A stretch of 22,118 nucleotides of DNA from an uncultured Veillonella sp. (GCF_900545205.1 NZ_UQYC01000028.1:1-22118); one strand, 5' to 3'. Shown: positions 7,732-15,945, counted from the first letter of the stretch. Numbers and translations are program-made. Notes: generated from the sequence alone by a model not told the origin.

Positions 7732-8643
7732 CTAGTACTCATATATACGAATTATCCTCTCATCAGGGAATAATCTATGCTTTTTAGCCTTAAACTCTGG
7801 ATTATTATTAGAATCAAAATATTCAATCGTATTTCTTAACTGCTCATGAGTAAAAGGACTAGTGCTTGGTTTATATTCAAGCTGATTAAACACAGCATAA
7901 CGTCCATCGTATGTAACAAATTGTAACCTAGATTTTTTATCTGGATGATATGAATCTACTAATATTCCAGGTAAGCCATTATTCAATACCGCTGAATAAG
8001 TAGTATCATTTGGTTCATAGTACAGTCCCCAAATGCGCCAATATGTTTGTAAAGAATGATAAAAATTATACTCTTTATCTACAAGCACTTTATTTTCTAT
8101 ATCTTTACTATCAGGATGATCTACATCTAAAGGAATTATCTCAATAGAATACCAAATATCTCCTATCTCATACTCTATAAAAATATTGTTATCTAACATA
8201 TAGAACATCTTCAACTCTGCACCTTTGGGAATGCGGAATGTCATGCCTTTACGAGTAATAATGTCTGTATATGAATCTATATCATTTAAATTCTTCTTAC
8301 AAGGAACCTTACTTCCTACTGGATACGATAAAAGAGTAGTCTTCTTTTCGTTATGAATCAACTTATCCGTTGAATGATACAATCTCCCACGAATTAAACT
8401 TAATTCTTGAGCATACCCTTCTTCTTCACGTAAATACCCCTTAGCTATGTCCTCGGTCCTCATTCGTTCTAAATGTCTTTGTAAATCAGCTTCAATCTTA
8501 TCATTAGTTTGTTCACTACTAACGCACTTCTCTTTAGCACTACCAGAAATATCACTTTGAGTAACCTGCTCTTTTGCATGTACTTGTGAAGCCATAAGAC
8601 TTAACATTAACAGTGCAGCAATGTATGAATATATTCTTTTCAC
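7732..8643 (-). CDS. Exported protein of unknown function
   Basis: I do not recognise this 303-residue protein. The start is a GTG at 8643, because AAGGAG (8651-8656) lies 7 bases before it. It gives a clean signal peptide: KR, a hydrophobic stretch (YIAALLMLSLMA) and a cleavage site after SQVHA. An upstream TTG at 8688 in the same frame lacks a ribosome site. The mature part begins with a charged, probably helical region (to about residue 75), then mixed beta-like sequence with tyrosines and aromatic residues (DIWYSIEIIPL, LQTYWRIWGLYYEP, LQFVTYDGRYAVFNQLEY), and ends RIIRIYEY. There are few cysteines and no lipobox. It lies between the symporter terminator and cobT, apparently a single transcription unit. 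A periplasmic or envelope role is likely only by virtue of its signal peptide. Confidence 0.75.
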   Translation of the reverse strand: MKRIYSYIAALLMLSLMASQVHAKEQVTQSDISGSAKEKCVSSEQTNDKIEADLQRHLERMRTEDIAKGYLREEEGYAQELSLIRGRLYHSTDKLIHNEKKTTLLSYPVGSKVPCKKNLNDIDSYTDIITRKGMTFRIPKGAELKMFYMLDNNIFIEYEIGDIWYSIEIIPLDVDHPDSKDIENKVLVDKEYNFYHSLQTYWRIWGLYYEPNDTTYSAVLNNGLPGILVDSYHPDKKSRLQFVTYDGRYAVFNQLEYKPSTSPFTHEQLRNTIEYFDSNNNPEFKAKKHRLFPDERIIRIYEY

Positions 8644-8731
8644 AATACAACTCCTTAGCTTTATAACAACCACTACAATAAACTTCAATCTCTACTAGTA
8701 TTGTACCTTTTAATACATATAGAGTCATCAA

Positions 8732-8761
8732 AAAAGGTTATCCCTTACAGGATAACCTTTT
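8732..8761 (-). terminator. Intrinsic terminator of the symporter gene
   Basis: A perfect 12-bp stem (AAAAGGTTATCC with its complement) closes on a 6-base loop (CTTACA), with a T run on the minus strand after it, about 50 bases past the symporter stop. It is symmetric enough to work in both directions. Confidence 0.9.
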
Positions 8762-8812
8762 ATTTGAGTTATATAATTAAGTATTTTTCTTAAGTTAAAC
8801 TAGTTGCTAAAA

Positions 8813-10132
8813 CTAAGCACCTTGGAATTGAGGCATATCATCGCCACTGGAGTCGTCCAATTTACCTTGAAGGTCATGGTCAACCATAGCACATACGGAT
8901 GCGTCAGACCAAACGTTTTCAGCAGTTTCTATCATGTCGATAATCGTATAGATTGGCAAGATGATACCGAGCAAGCCGATTGGTGCACCGATGGAACTCA
9001 TCAAGGACAATGTTAAGAAGTAACAGCCCATTGGAACGCCAGCATTACCAATAGCAGCAAGAACAGCAATGAATAACCAAGCAATCATTGTGCCCATAGT
9101 CAATTCAATACCTGCATTTTGCATTACGAATAAGGATGTTACAAGGATGAAAGCTGCACAACCATTCATATTAATTGTTGTACAAATTGGTAATACGAAA
9201 CGAGCTACTGCAGGGTGAGCTTTCAAATTATCCTCAGCAGATGCCAATGTTACAGGCAATGTTGCAGCAGAGGATTTAGTGAACAACGCAACAGCTACAG
9301 CTGGGGACATTTTACGGAATATATCCACAGGGTTCAAACCACGGAATAACAAGAACAATGGAATTACGATAAAGAATTGGATCAAGTTACCGCCGATAAC
9401 AACAGCAGTGTATTTACCTAAAGCACCAACGATTACGCCCGCTTCAATTTGAGCAGATAATTGACCTGCGAAAGCAAGGATACCGATTGGCAATACATAA
9501 AGCAATGCTTTAATCAATGTAAATAGTAATTCTTGTAAGCCGAACAATACTTTCAATACTGCTTCGCGACCTTCTGTACGAGGCATAAAGGCAAAGGCTA
9601 AACCAACGGAAGCAGAGATAAACATAACGGACAATACGTTACCTTCCAAATATGGTTTTAAAATATTGTTAGGAATAACAGATAAGAAGTGATCGTAATA
9701 TGTTACATGACCTAGTTTTTCAGGTACTTGCGCTGCACCAGCACCAATTACATCAAGTGGTAGATTACCTGGTGCAATCCATAGGAATAAGCCAAGTCCT
9801 ACAGCTGCTGCACAAATTGTAGTAAGCAATGTATATACTACAGCGTGACCAAAGATACGACCTGTATCTTTTTTAGCCCCTAGCATAGATAATGTAGTAA
9901 TTACTGCTAAGGATACAGTTGGAATTGCAATGAATTGGAACAAACGGGTAAATACCGCAGCAATAAAGTTAAATAATTCATTTAATGCTGGAATATGTTG
10001 CCATCCCAAGATAGCACCGATGATAAGAGCCCCCATCCAAAGAATAAACTGACGTAATTTGCCTTGACCACGGCTTTTTAAGGTAATCTCTTGCGCTAAG
10101 GCATCGACATGTTTGTTGTTTTGATCTGCCAT
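8813..10132 (-). CDS. Dicarboxylate/amino acid:cation symporter (SLC1/DAACS family), SstT-like substrate site
   Basis: Inner-membrane secondary transporter of 439 residues with the SLC1 fold. Re-entrant loop HP1 is TKSSAATLP (285-293), TM7 has NMNG (321-324), HP2 has GNAGVP (362-367) and TM8 has D399, E402, N406. In glutamate/aspartate carriers the position of E402 is an arginine that holds the substrate side-chain carboxylate (R397 of GltPh). Here the TM8 text DMIETAEN resembles DSCETALN of the E. coli serine/threonine carrier SstT, so a neutral amino acid such as serine or threonine is a better guess than glutamate. AGAGGTG lies 5 bases before the ATG. It is a single-gene unit with its own promoter, leader terminator and final terminator. 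C-terminal residues about 418-439 are hydrophilic and acidic. Confidence 0.93.
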   Translation of the reverse strand: MADQNNKHVDALAQEITLKSRGQGKLRQFILWMGALIIGAILGWQHIPALNELFNFIAAVFTRLFQFIAIPTVSLAVITTLSMLGAKKDTGRIFGHAVVYTLLTTICAAAVGLGLFLWIAPGNLPLDVIGAGAAQVPEKLGHVTYYDHFLSVIPNNILKPYLEGNVLSVMFISASVGLAFAFMPRTEGREAVLKVLFGLQELLFTLIKALLYVLPIGILAFAGQLSAQIEAGVIVGALGKYTAVVIGGNLIQFFIVIPLFLLFRGLNPVDIFRKMSPAVAVALFTKSSAATLPVTLASAEDNLKAHPAVARFVLPICTTINMNGCAAFILVTSLFVMQNAGIELTMGTMIAWLFIAVLAAIGNAGVPMGCYFLTLSLMSSIGAPIGLLGIILPIYTIIDMIETAENVWSDASVCAMVDHDLQGKLDDSSGDDMPQFQGA

Positions 10133-10168
10133 AAAAACACCTCTCTAAAAACTAAACTACTAGAGACT

Positions 10169-10199
10169 AAAAAAAAGAAACCCCAGCCCTAGGGCTGGG
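10169..10199 (-). terminator. Intrinsic terminator inside the 5' leader of the symporter gene
   Basis: On the minus strand the 18-base perfect palindrome CCCAGCCCTAGGGCTGGG (10182-10199) is followed by TTTC and eight T. It lies between the promoter (10232-10260) and the start codon (10132), so it would end transcription early unless overridden. AGAGACT (10220-10214) and AGTCTCT (10168-10162) can pair around it. This suggests attenuation or a small leader RNA of about 60 bases. Confidence 0.85.
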
Positions 10200-10231
10200 A
10201 TAGTGAATATCCGAGTCTCTCTTTAATTCAC

Positions 10232-10260
10232 ATTATAAAGATATGATTTAAGGTTGTCAA
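10232..10260 (-). promoter_or_regulatory. Strong sigma-70-type promoter of the symporter gene
   Basis: On the minus strand TTGACA (10260-10255) and TATAAT (10237-10232) are separated by exactly 17 bases: both hexamers are full consensus. The predicted start is near 10225, giving a leader of about 93 bases. Confidence 0.88.
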
Positions 10261-10265
10261 TTACA

Positions 10266-10297
10266 ATATCTGAATATATTCTAATATATTCAGATAT
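10266..10297. promoter_or_regulatory. 32-bp palindrome upstream of the symporter promoter, candidate operator
   Basis: ATATCTGAATATATT (10266-10280) and its exact complement (10283-10297) are separated by 2 bases. The site ends 5 bases upstream of the -35 hexamer, where an activator or repressor could bind. It also lies 67 bases past the stop of the gene ending at 10332, but lacks a T run, so a terminator role is less likely. Confidence 0.65.
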
Positions 10298-10331
10298 GGT
10301 TCCAATCTTTATCTAACGAATCTAACAAAAA

Positions 10332-11198
10332 CTAATGATACATATCTATATCTACAGTAATCATTCGAGTTCGCTCTGGATTAAACATAAAGTAAATGAC
10401 TCTAGGCTGATCTTGATCAAAGTTATGATAAACAACATATACTACATATTTATCAGCCGATATCCGAGTACTATAATAATAATCTTCGTTAGGATCATCA
10501 CCGATACTTTGTCTACCATCAATTAACCAGGGGAATAATTTCCAATTTTGTCGTCGAATGGTAATAATCTCATAATAATTGCTTACATCACTAACCAATA
10601 CATTTTTATCTTTTGGATATGTAAACGAATTAAGTACTTCAACTGTAGTATCTTTGTCCCTGCCATTTATAAACGAATACCAAGAATTAGATTTAACAAT
10701 TTCCTCATACCTTGAAATCGTAGCTTTATCACCATCTAATACTAAACAGCTTTGATTTCCACCTATTCCAATTACTTCAGCAGAAGAAATCACTTTCAAA
10801 CTCTCGGGTAAAGACTTAGGTGTTTGTAATGGAGCGGGAATATACCCCGCCTTAGATGAAGGCCATGTAGAGTGCCATCGTTGTGTATCATAATGAGATA
10901 TCCCTACAGCAGAAAATGCTAAAGTAACAGCTAATGTAGGAAGTATACACAGAAAAAAGATTGCATAAAAATATGTTAAAAATCTTTTTCGTATACCTTT
11001 CTCACTATCGATTACGCCACATTTTTCAAACAACAATACAATCGTAGCTACTAACAAAATCAGATAGTATAACCCAGAATATGATATCTCATCCGAGAAC
11101 AGAAATGTTAATACCCAAAGAGTTATAAAAAACCATATACTCTTTCTATAAGGTGCGCCAAAAAACAATTTCTTTAGATATATTAAACACTGTCGCAT
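10332..11198 (-). CDS. Membrane-anchored protein of unknown function, paralogue of its upstream neighbour
   Basis: Not recognised. Of 288 residues, the first about 100 contain three or four hydrophobic segments (about 21-34, 42-57 and 73-95). The rest is a predicted extracytoplasmic domain. It shares with the protein at 11229-12059 a tryptophan/proline-rich stretch after the last membrane segment, the phrase (V/L)VLxGDxxxIxxYEEI (here LVLDGDKATISRYEEI), and a closing beta-like segment ending in a TRM/TRA motif. The two are diverged tandem copies. GGAG lies 7 bases before the ATG and the gap to the upstream copy is 30 bases, so the pair is probably one transcript. Confidence 0.75.
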   Translation of the reverse strand: MRQCLIYLKKLFFGAPYRKSIWFFITLWVLTFLFSDEISYSGLYYLILLVATIVLLFEKCGVIDSEKGIRKRFLTYFYAIFFLCILPTLAVTLAFSAVGISHYDTQRWHSTWPSSKAGYIPAPLQTPKSLPESLKVISSAEVIGIGGNQSCLVLDGDKATISRYEEIVKSNSWYSFINGRDKDTTVEVLNSFTYPKDKNVLVSDVSNYYEIITIRRQNWKLFPWLIDGRQSIGDDPNEDYYYSTRISADKYVVYVVYHNFDQDQPRVIYFMFNPERTRMITVDIDMYH

Positions 11199-11228
11199 TT
11201 ATGTTCTCCACAACAATACCCAATCCAA

Positions 11229-12059
11229 TTACTTAGATTGATAAAACACAGCCCGTGTCCCATCATTACTAATCAAAAGTTCCACGAAATGAGGTCTTTT
11301 AGTATTTCCATCGTCTACAAAGACATATAGTCTATGATTTCGAGTAGAGTTATATGTGTCCTTCACCACTTTTTTTGTTTCTTTTCTAGGTGCAAAGCGT
11401 AACCACTCTATAAAACTCCGTTGTGGTAAGTTTAGAGGTTCCTCCTCAACACTATCTATGAAGCGGTAACTGTTAGGATGAGATATAAAACGCTTCAATT
11501 CTCCACTTTCAAAATCTAGTAACCTATTATCTTTATCAATTTGAGCCATATAGGCTGCATGTTGTTTTGCAATTTCCTCATATTGAGCAATTACTTTAGG
11601 GTCTCCCTCTAAAACTACATAGCGATAAGGATAAGCAGTAGCCCAAGCAACATCTGTTCGTAACATAGATACTTTATAAATTCCTTCCGGAAGCTGCTCA
11701 GGAGATGTAAGACCTTCTGGTAATTCGTTATTATTAGGCCATCCTCGTTTCCAATCAGTTGTACTGTACTTAAAATCCTCAAACTGATCAACAGTTGTAT
11801 TAAGATCATATTGAACCCAATCAGCTACGAGCCAAGATATACTAAGGGTTACGACAATAAACAAAGCACAAGCCAATCGGCTATGTGTTTTTTCAGATAT
11901 GGACTGTTTCTTAAAGCGCCTATATTGAAGTAACACACTCAACACTATGGCTATGCCAAAAACAATGTATGTAATAGGCGCTATGTTAAATAGCACTATC
12001 ACAATTACAAACAACACGCATAACAGAACTATTAATAGGCCATAAAATCCTTGGAACAA
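11229..12059 (-). CDS. Membrane-anchored protein of unknown function, paralogue of its downstream neighbour, TTG start
   Basis: Not recognised; 276 residues. Two hydrophobic segments in the first 50 residues and a third at about 63-82 are followed by a soluble domain of about 190 residues. It contains WKRGWPNNNELPEGL, VVLEGDPKVIAQYEEIAKQ and a final RAVFYQSK. These correspond to similar elements in the next gene (10332-11198), indicating an old duplication. The start is a TTG at 12059, supported by AGGAG 7 bases before it; no ATG is near. It follows the alcohol dehydrogenase stop by 24 bases without a terminator, so it may be expressed from the same promoter, although no functional link is apparent. 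Confidence 0.75.
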   Translation of the reverse strand: MFQGFYGLLIVLLCVLFVIVIVLFNIAPITYIVFGIAIVLSVLLQYRRFKKQSISEKTHSRLACALFIVVTLSISWLVADWVQYDLNTTVDQFEDFKYSTTDWKRGWPNNNELPEGLTSPEQLPEGIYKVSMLRTDVAWATAYPYRYVVLEGDPKVIAQYEEIAKQHAAYMAQIDKDNRLLDFESGELKRFISHPNSYRFIDSVEEEPLNLPQRSFIEWLRFAPRKETKKVVKDTYNSTRNHRLYVFVDDGNTKRPHFVELLISNDGTRAVFYQSK

Positions 12060-12083
12060 AACTCTCTCCTATTATGACAACAC

Positions 12084-13256
12084 TTAAAACATCTTTTTAT
12101 ACAACGCTTCTATATCTTTACGACTGATTTCAGCTACTGTATTAGCGATATTTCCTGTAGCTACAACGTATACATTATCTACAAGCCATGGAATGTCTTT
12201 TTTCGTAAAACCTAATTCTGTAAGGTTTGTAGTAAGGTCTAAGTCATGTACAATCAAGCGTAATGCTTCGCCTAGTTCGGAGGCATCTCCGTGGTTGAAT
12301 ATACGAGCCAAGGCGTCAAATTTATCAGGGTTTGCACTCCATGTGTATTCCACAGCAACAGGTTCAATAACGGCAAGACCTACGCCATGGGTAATATCTC
12401 TAAGGCCACTGGCAGGATGTTCCATACCATGTGCTAGTGTTACACCGGCTGTGTTGATAACCATACCACCAATTGTGCTAGCCAATGTAACGGCCTCCCA
12501 AGCCTTTATTAATTGAGTTTCGTTAAGAACCTCTGGTTTGCCTTCAGCCGTCGCTTTCACATGTTTATATAGAGGTACAAGGTATTGAGCTAATAAGGTT
12601 ACCGCATAATGAGCTAATGCATCGGTGAAAGGTTGCGCTGTCTTAGAGGTATAGGCCTCGATATTGTGGCAGAGTGCATCAAAACCAACGGATGCCAATA
12701 CATGAGGTGGCATAGTGCCCATTACAGCAGGATCTACGATGGAAACCTTAGGCACGATGGCGTTACAACGCAAAGATTTCTTATCCCCTGTTTCAGGATT
12801 AGTAAGAACCCCAAAGCCATTACCTTCGGAGCCGGTACCACAAGTTGTAGGAATAACAATAAGAGGCAATGCATTATCACTGACTTTACGATTGAAGATA
12901 TAGTCGTTAATATCACCGTCATTCACAGCCATGAAGGCGATGCCTTTTGCACAGTCCATGATGGACCCACCGCCGATAGCAATCACCATATCGCAACTTT
13001 CAGATTGAGCTAAAGCAGCCCCATCTAAAGCAGTTGTAGTCAACGGATTAGCATCAACTTGATTAAAAAGGACATGGTCAATATGCGCCGCATCAAGCTT
13101 TGCCACAACACGGTCATACAAACCAGATTTTTTCGCACTACTGCGACCAGTTACAATGAGCGCTTTCTTGCCATAGGGTGCGGCAAAATCAGCAATATGA
13201 TCTACTTTATTCCAACCAAATTGGATATTTACAGGTAAAAAATAAGAGAATTCCAT
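12084..13256 (-). CDS. Iron-containing (type III) alcohol dehydrogenase
   Basis: Cytoplasmic NAD(P)-dependent, Fe-dependent alcohol dehydrogenase of 390 residues, the usual family length. The nucleotide-binding motif GGGSIMDCAKG is at 95-105 and IPTTCGTGSEG at 135-145. The four metal ligands of the family appear at D193, H197, H276 and H290, with the same spacing as D196/H200/H263/H277 in FucO (4 and 14 residues within pairs); H280 matches the extra conserved active-site histidine. It could reduce propionaldehyde or 3-hydroxypropionaldehyde to the alcohol, like PduQ or DhaT, but it is about 9 kb from pduC and has its own promoter. A butanol dehydrogenase-like or general aldehyde reductase role is equally possible. 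A modest AGAGG site lies 9 bases before the ATG. Confidence 0.92.
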   Translation of the reverse strand: MEFSYFLPVNIQFGWNKVDHIADFAAPYGKKALIVTGRSSAKKSGLYDRVVAKLDAAHIDHVLFNQVDANPLTTTALDGAALAQSESCDMVIAIGGGSIMDCAKGIAFMAVNDGDINDYIFNRKVSDNALPLIVIPTTCGTGSEGNGFGVLTNPETGDKKSLRCNAIVPKVSIVDPAVMGTMPPHVLASVGFDALCHNIEAYTSKTAQPFTDALAHYAVTLLAQYLVPLYKHVKATAEGKPEVLNETQLIKAWEAVTLASTIGGMVINTAGVTLAHGMEHPASGLRDITHGVGLAVIEPVAVEYTWSANPDKFDALARIFNHGDASELGEALRLIVHDLDLTTNLTELGFTKKDIPWLVDNVYVVATGNIANTVAEISRKDIEALYKKMF

Positions 13257-13295
13257 GTGATAACCTCTTTTCTTTGAAAACTAGTTCTTAAAGTT

Positions 13296-13324
13296 ATTGT
13301 AATGTATATTTGAGGGCGTGTAAA
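13296..13324 (-). promoter_or_regulatory. Predicted promoter of the alcohol dehydrogenase gene
   Basis: On the minus strand TTTACA (13324-13319) and TACAAT (13301-13296) are spaced by 17 bases, 40 bases upstream of the start codon. The divergent gene at 13404 begins 80 bases away, so the two promoters must lie close together; no equally good promoter is seen for the plus strand. Confidence 0.6.
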
Positions 13325-13403
13325 ACCTCATAGGGCTTTCACCAGAAAACAGGTATACTAATAATAAGAGGGGGTATTTATATTTATAGAGGGAGAGACA
13401 TCT

Positions 13404-14963
13404 ATGAAATTTGCCATTAAACATTTATGGTCTTCGCTGCGGGACCTAGCAATGCAGTCGCCTATATTACTGGTATTGATTGCCGTATTTTCATGTACAC
13501 CGTTGTATATTGAACAAGATTGGTTTGCCGAAATCGACATTAAGCTATACTCACTGTATTTCTTTATCGTTATATTACAAAGCTATATAACAAGAACCCG
13601 AAAGTTTTCCATTTTATATACCTTAGTAAGTATCGGAATCGGCGTTGGCCTTTATATGATTCACGAAAGCTACGGCTATGTGCGGGGTATTGAACTAGCT
13701 ACGGAAAACATATCGTACCTATGGCTGTACTCCATGATTGCCTTGTATTTCACATCGCCTGGTGAACACTACATCGGTGAAATCATTAACCGCATCAAAC
13801 GGATTGGCATCACCCTTGTTACGTCTACGCTATATAACATTGTTATCATCATGAGTTTATGGTTCTTCTTCATCATCGTGGACCAACCATTCAACTTTGA
13901 AGAAACCATTTTTAAGGTACTCGCATCCATTAATATATTCATTTGTCTATCTATGGTATGTTCTTACAAAGAGGATCCCGCAGGTCCTCCAGCGCCAAAC
14001 TCATTTTTTACTGTTGTATTCGGCATCATCTTGCCTAAGGCGTCGATTATTACAGGCATTCTAGCTAATATCTATTTAGTCTTGATTCTGTTAGGGCTTC
14101 GAGAAGATACGCGTTTCTTCTATACCTACTATCCGTATGTAGCCATTTTCTACCTATTCTACTTGGCTAGCTTTAGATCCAGTGAAAGTAGCAGAACACA
14201 GCAAATCCTATGCTTCTTGTTCATTACACTAACTACACTGTGCTTAGTTCTTATCGGTAAACGTGTGATTAATGAACCAGTTCTCTGGCTCAATACGATT
14301 TACGTGAGTGCATTCAATTTAATCTTCTTAGTACACAATGTATATTCTCTTGTGAAGGGTTTAAAACCTTCTGTACACACAACAGTTATGGCTCTTGCCT
14401 TAGGTGCTGTTCTCTTGACGCCATTCATAGGCTATACAACGTATCGTGAATTTGTGACCTATACTAAAGTCGATGGCGAATGGCATGCAAGCCTACCAAT
14501 AGCTGCTACCTTTGATTCTAACTTCACAGACTACGGCACACCATATGTACCTGTAGATGATTTAAAACTGCCAGATACAAATCCAACAAACGGCAGACGC
14601 GTCGAGTATATCAATTTTGATGCTTTGTCTGCACCAAAGGTTATCTCTATTGCAGGATACGATAAATACATTGAAAACATCGAGTTAATTGTATACGAAC
14701 AAGATCTTAAAGAATACCAAGTAGAGTCTGCCAACTTCGACTCCATCTCCTTCAAGTTCCTCAACAACGGCCTTGATTTAGAGGTGTCTCTACCAAATGG
14801 AATAACAGAGGTGCATCATATTTATGATAAGTTCCTTACAGTCGATAAAACAGCTATCGATCCTGTCATTATAGAAGGCAATGGATATAAGCTATTGATT
14901 ACGTCGTACTTCATAAACCAATTCGATACACGTAAACTTAAATTTAACGTACTTTATAATTAA
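13404..14963 (+). CDS. Polytopic membrane protein with C-terminal extracytoplasmic domain, possibly DUF4153-like
   Basis: A 519-residue protein. Residues about 15-360 hold roughly ten membrane segments (for example LLVLIAVFSCTPLYI, NIVIIMSLWFFFIIV, ILCFLFITLTTLCLVLIG, TTVMALALGAVLLTPFIGY). The remaining about 155 residues are hydrophilic and beta-rich (from about YREFVTYTKVDGEWHASLP). The layout and text such as the membrane-embedded PNSFFTVVFGIILPK resemble DUF4153 proteins, a family without known function; this assignment is tentative. GGGAGAG lies 6 bases before the ATG. It is divergent from the alcohol dehydrogenase gene and converges on the flavodoxin gene, and appears to be a single-gene unit. 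Confidence 0.8.
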   Translation: MKFAIKHLWSSLRDLAMQSPILLVLIAVFSCTPLYIEQDWFAEIDIKLYSLYFFIVILQSYITRTRKFSILYTLVSIGIGVGLYMIHESYGYVRGIELATENISYLWLYSMIALYFTSPGEHYIGEIINRIKRIGITLVTSTLYNIVIIMSLWFFFIIVDQPFNFEETIFKVLASINIFICLSMVCSYKEDPAGPPAPNSFFTVVFGIILPKASIITGILANIYLVLILLGLREDTRFFYTYYPYVAIFYLFYLASFRSSESSRTQQILCFLFITLTTLCLVLIGKRVINEPVLWLNTIYVSAFNLIFLVHNVYSLVKGLKPSVHTTVMALALGAVLLTPFIGYTTYREFVTYTKVDGEWHASLPIAATFDSNFTDYGTPYVPVDDLKLPDTNPTNGRRVEYINFDALSAPKVISIAGYDKYIENIELIVYEQDLKEYQVESANFDSISFKFLNNGLDLEVSLPNGITEVHHIYDKFLTVDKTAIDPVIIEGNGYKLLITSYFINQFDTRKLKFNVLYN

Positions 14964-15011
14964 GCATATAATACAAAATAGTAATAATTACAACATCATA
15001 TATAATATGAC

Positions 15012-15041
15012 AAAAGCAGTACCCCACAGGGTACTGCTTTT
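15012..15041. terminator. Bidirectional terminator between the membrane protein and flavodoxin genes
   Basis: A perfect 13-bp stem AAAAGCAGTACCC with its complement closes on a 4-base loop (CACA), with A and T ends on both sides. It lies two bases past the flavodoxin stop and 48 bases past the membrane protein stop, serving both convergent genes. Confidence 0.92.
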
Positions 15042-15043
15042 AT

Positions 15044-15562
15044 TCATCGATCTAACTTGACTAGAATATGTTGGGCAAAATCTTGGGCCGCTTTAAAATC
15101 GTCTTCATTTGGATGTACTGCAGCTTGTTTGTGACGTGCATCGCGATCAGCAGATTGACCGTGGCTATGCCCTTTCGGGAACATCTTGTACATCATTTCG
15201 ATAACCTTAGGATCTACCTTACCTTGGCAAATGAATGTTCCTACAGGCTCTATGCCATCGGGTAAACAATTTGCTGCATTGATTAAGCTCTCCTTAGCAT
15301 GTGCCATTTGCGGTGGTACGCCAGCTGTAGCAAACAGAGCAATATGAGGGTTATGTAATATGCCTAGTACATCACGGGCCTCTTTATTAGCTGTCCCTTT
15401 ATCCACCCAGAATCCTGCAAATACAAGATCGTAAGATGATAAATCGGACGGCACTTCTTTCATAGATACACATGGTGTACCTGCAGGCAATACGCTAGTA
15501 ATAGCCTCTGCCACTTGTTTAGTATTTCCCGTAAGGGATGAATATATAACAATAGACTTCAT
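15044..15562 (-). CDS. Flavodoxin-family protein
   Basis: FMN-binding electron-transfer protein of 172 residues. The N-terminal IVIYSSLTGNTKQVAEAI contains the phosphate-binding loop SSLTGNT (8-14). A second conserved element, FAGFWVDKGTANKEARD, corresponds to the 50s loop of flavodoxin-like proteins in Firmicutes (Flavodoxin_3 type), and LFATAGVPP follows. The C-terminal third is His-rich (GHSHGQSADRDARHKQ), unlike small classical flavodoxins, and may form an extra interaction or metal-contacting segment. AGGAGGT lies 6 bases before the ATG. The gene stands alone, so its redox partner cannot be read from context. Confidence 0.88.
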   Translation of the reverse strand: MKSIVIYSSLTGNTKQVAEAITSVLPAGTPCVSMKEVPSDLSSYDLVFAGFWVDKGTANKEARDVLGILHNPHIALFATAGVPPQMAHAKESLINAANCLPDGIEPVGTFICQGKVDPKVIEMMYKMFPKGHSHGQSADRDARHKQAAVHPNEDDFKAAQDFAQHILVKLDR

Positions 15563-15587
15563 GTCTTACCTCCTAATTAGTATATAT

Positions 15588-15618
15588 CTATTATAGGACA
15601 TATATAATAGTGGATTAA
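15588..15618 (-). promoter_or_regulatory. Promoter with overlapping palindrome upstream of the flavodoxin gene
   Basis: On the minus strand TTAATC (15618-15613) and TATAAT (15595-15590) are 17 bases apart, 28 bases before the start codon. The perfect inverted repeat CTATTATA (15588-15595) / TATAATAG (15603-15610), with a 7-base centre, covers the -10 and the spacer, the usual place of a repressor site. It resembles but does not match a PerR/Fur box. Confidence 0.5.
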
Positions 15619-15838
15619 TAAAATAAATCACACCGCTTTATATGAATAGAACCTAAAATATATACCAACAATAAGTTATTAGAAGAAAAACATAACACTA
15701 TTTGTATGTGATTAATACATATATTATAAAATTCAAAATAAAGATTTTTTAGTATCTTAAAAACTTTAAATTGTTAATCAGTATTGCTATTCCTCACTTT
15801 TAATCCCTTGCAACTATTAAAGAGTTATCTATTACTCT

Positions 15839-15875
15839 GGTATCTATTTATCTAAGTTATAGATAAATAGATACC
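15839..15875. repeat. 16-bp perfect hairpin downstream of the unknown two-gene module
   Basis: GGTATCTATTTATCTA (15839-15854) pairs exactly with 15860-15875, leaving a 5-base loop. It lies 71 bases past the stop at 15946. Neither strand has a T run behind it, so it is not a standard intrinsic terminator; it may be a processing or stability hairpin or a protein-binding palindrome. The 383 bases 15563-15945 otherwise contain only A+T-rich sequence and the flavodoxin promoter. Confidence 0.6.
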
Positions 15876-15945
15876 TTGTGAACTTACTTAATCAAATAAC
15901 AATTCCTATTGGATTAAAATTCTTAATTTTTATCAGCTAGAAATA

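Noticed and set aside
12633..13013. Plus-strand open frame inside the alcohol dehydrogenase gene
   Set aside because: Antisense to a family-length enzyme with all metal ligands; no ribosome site.
15563..15945. CRISPR array or tandem repeats in the A+T-rich gap
   Set aside because: Only a promoter palindrome and one hairpin are present; no regularly spaced repeat is seen.
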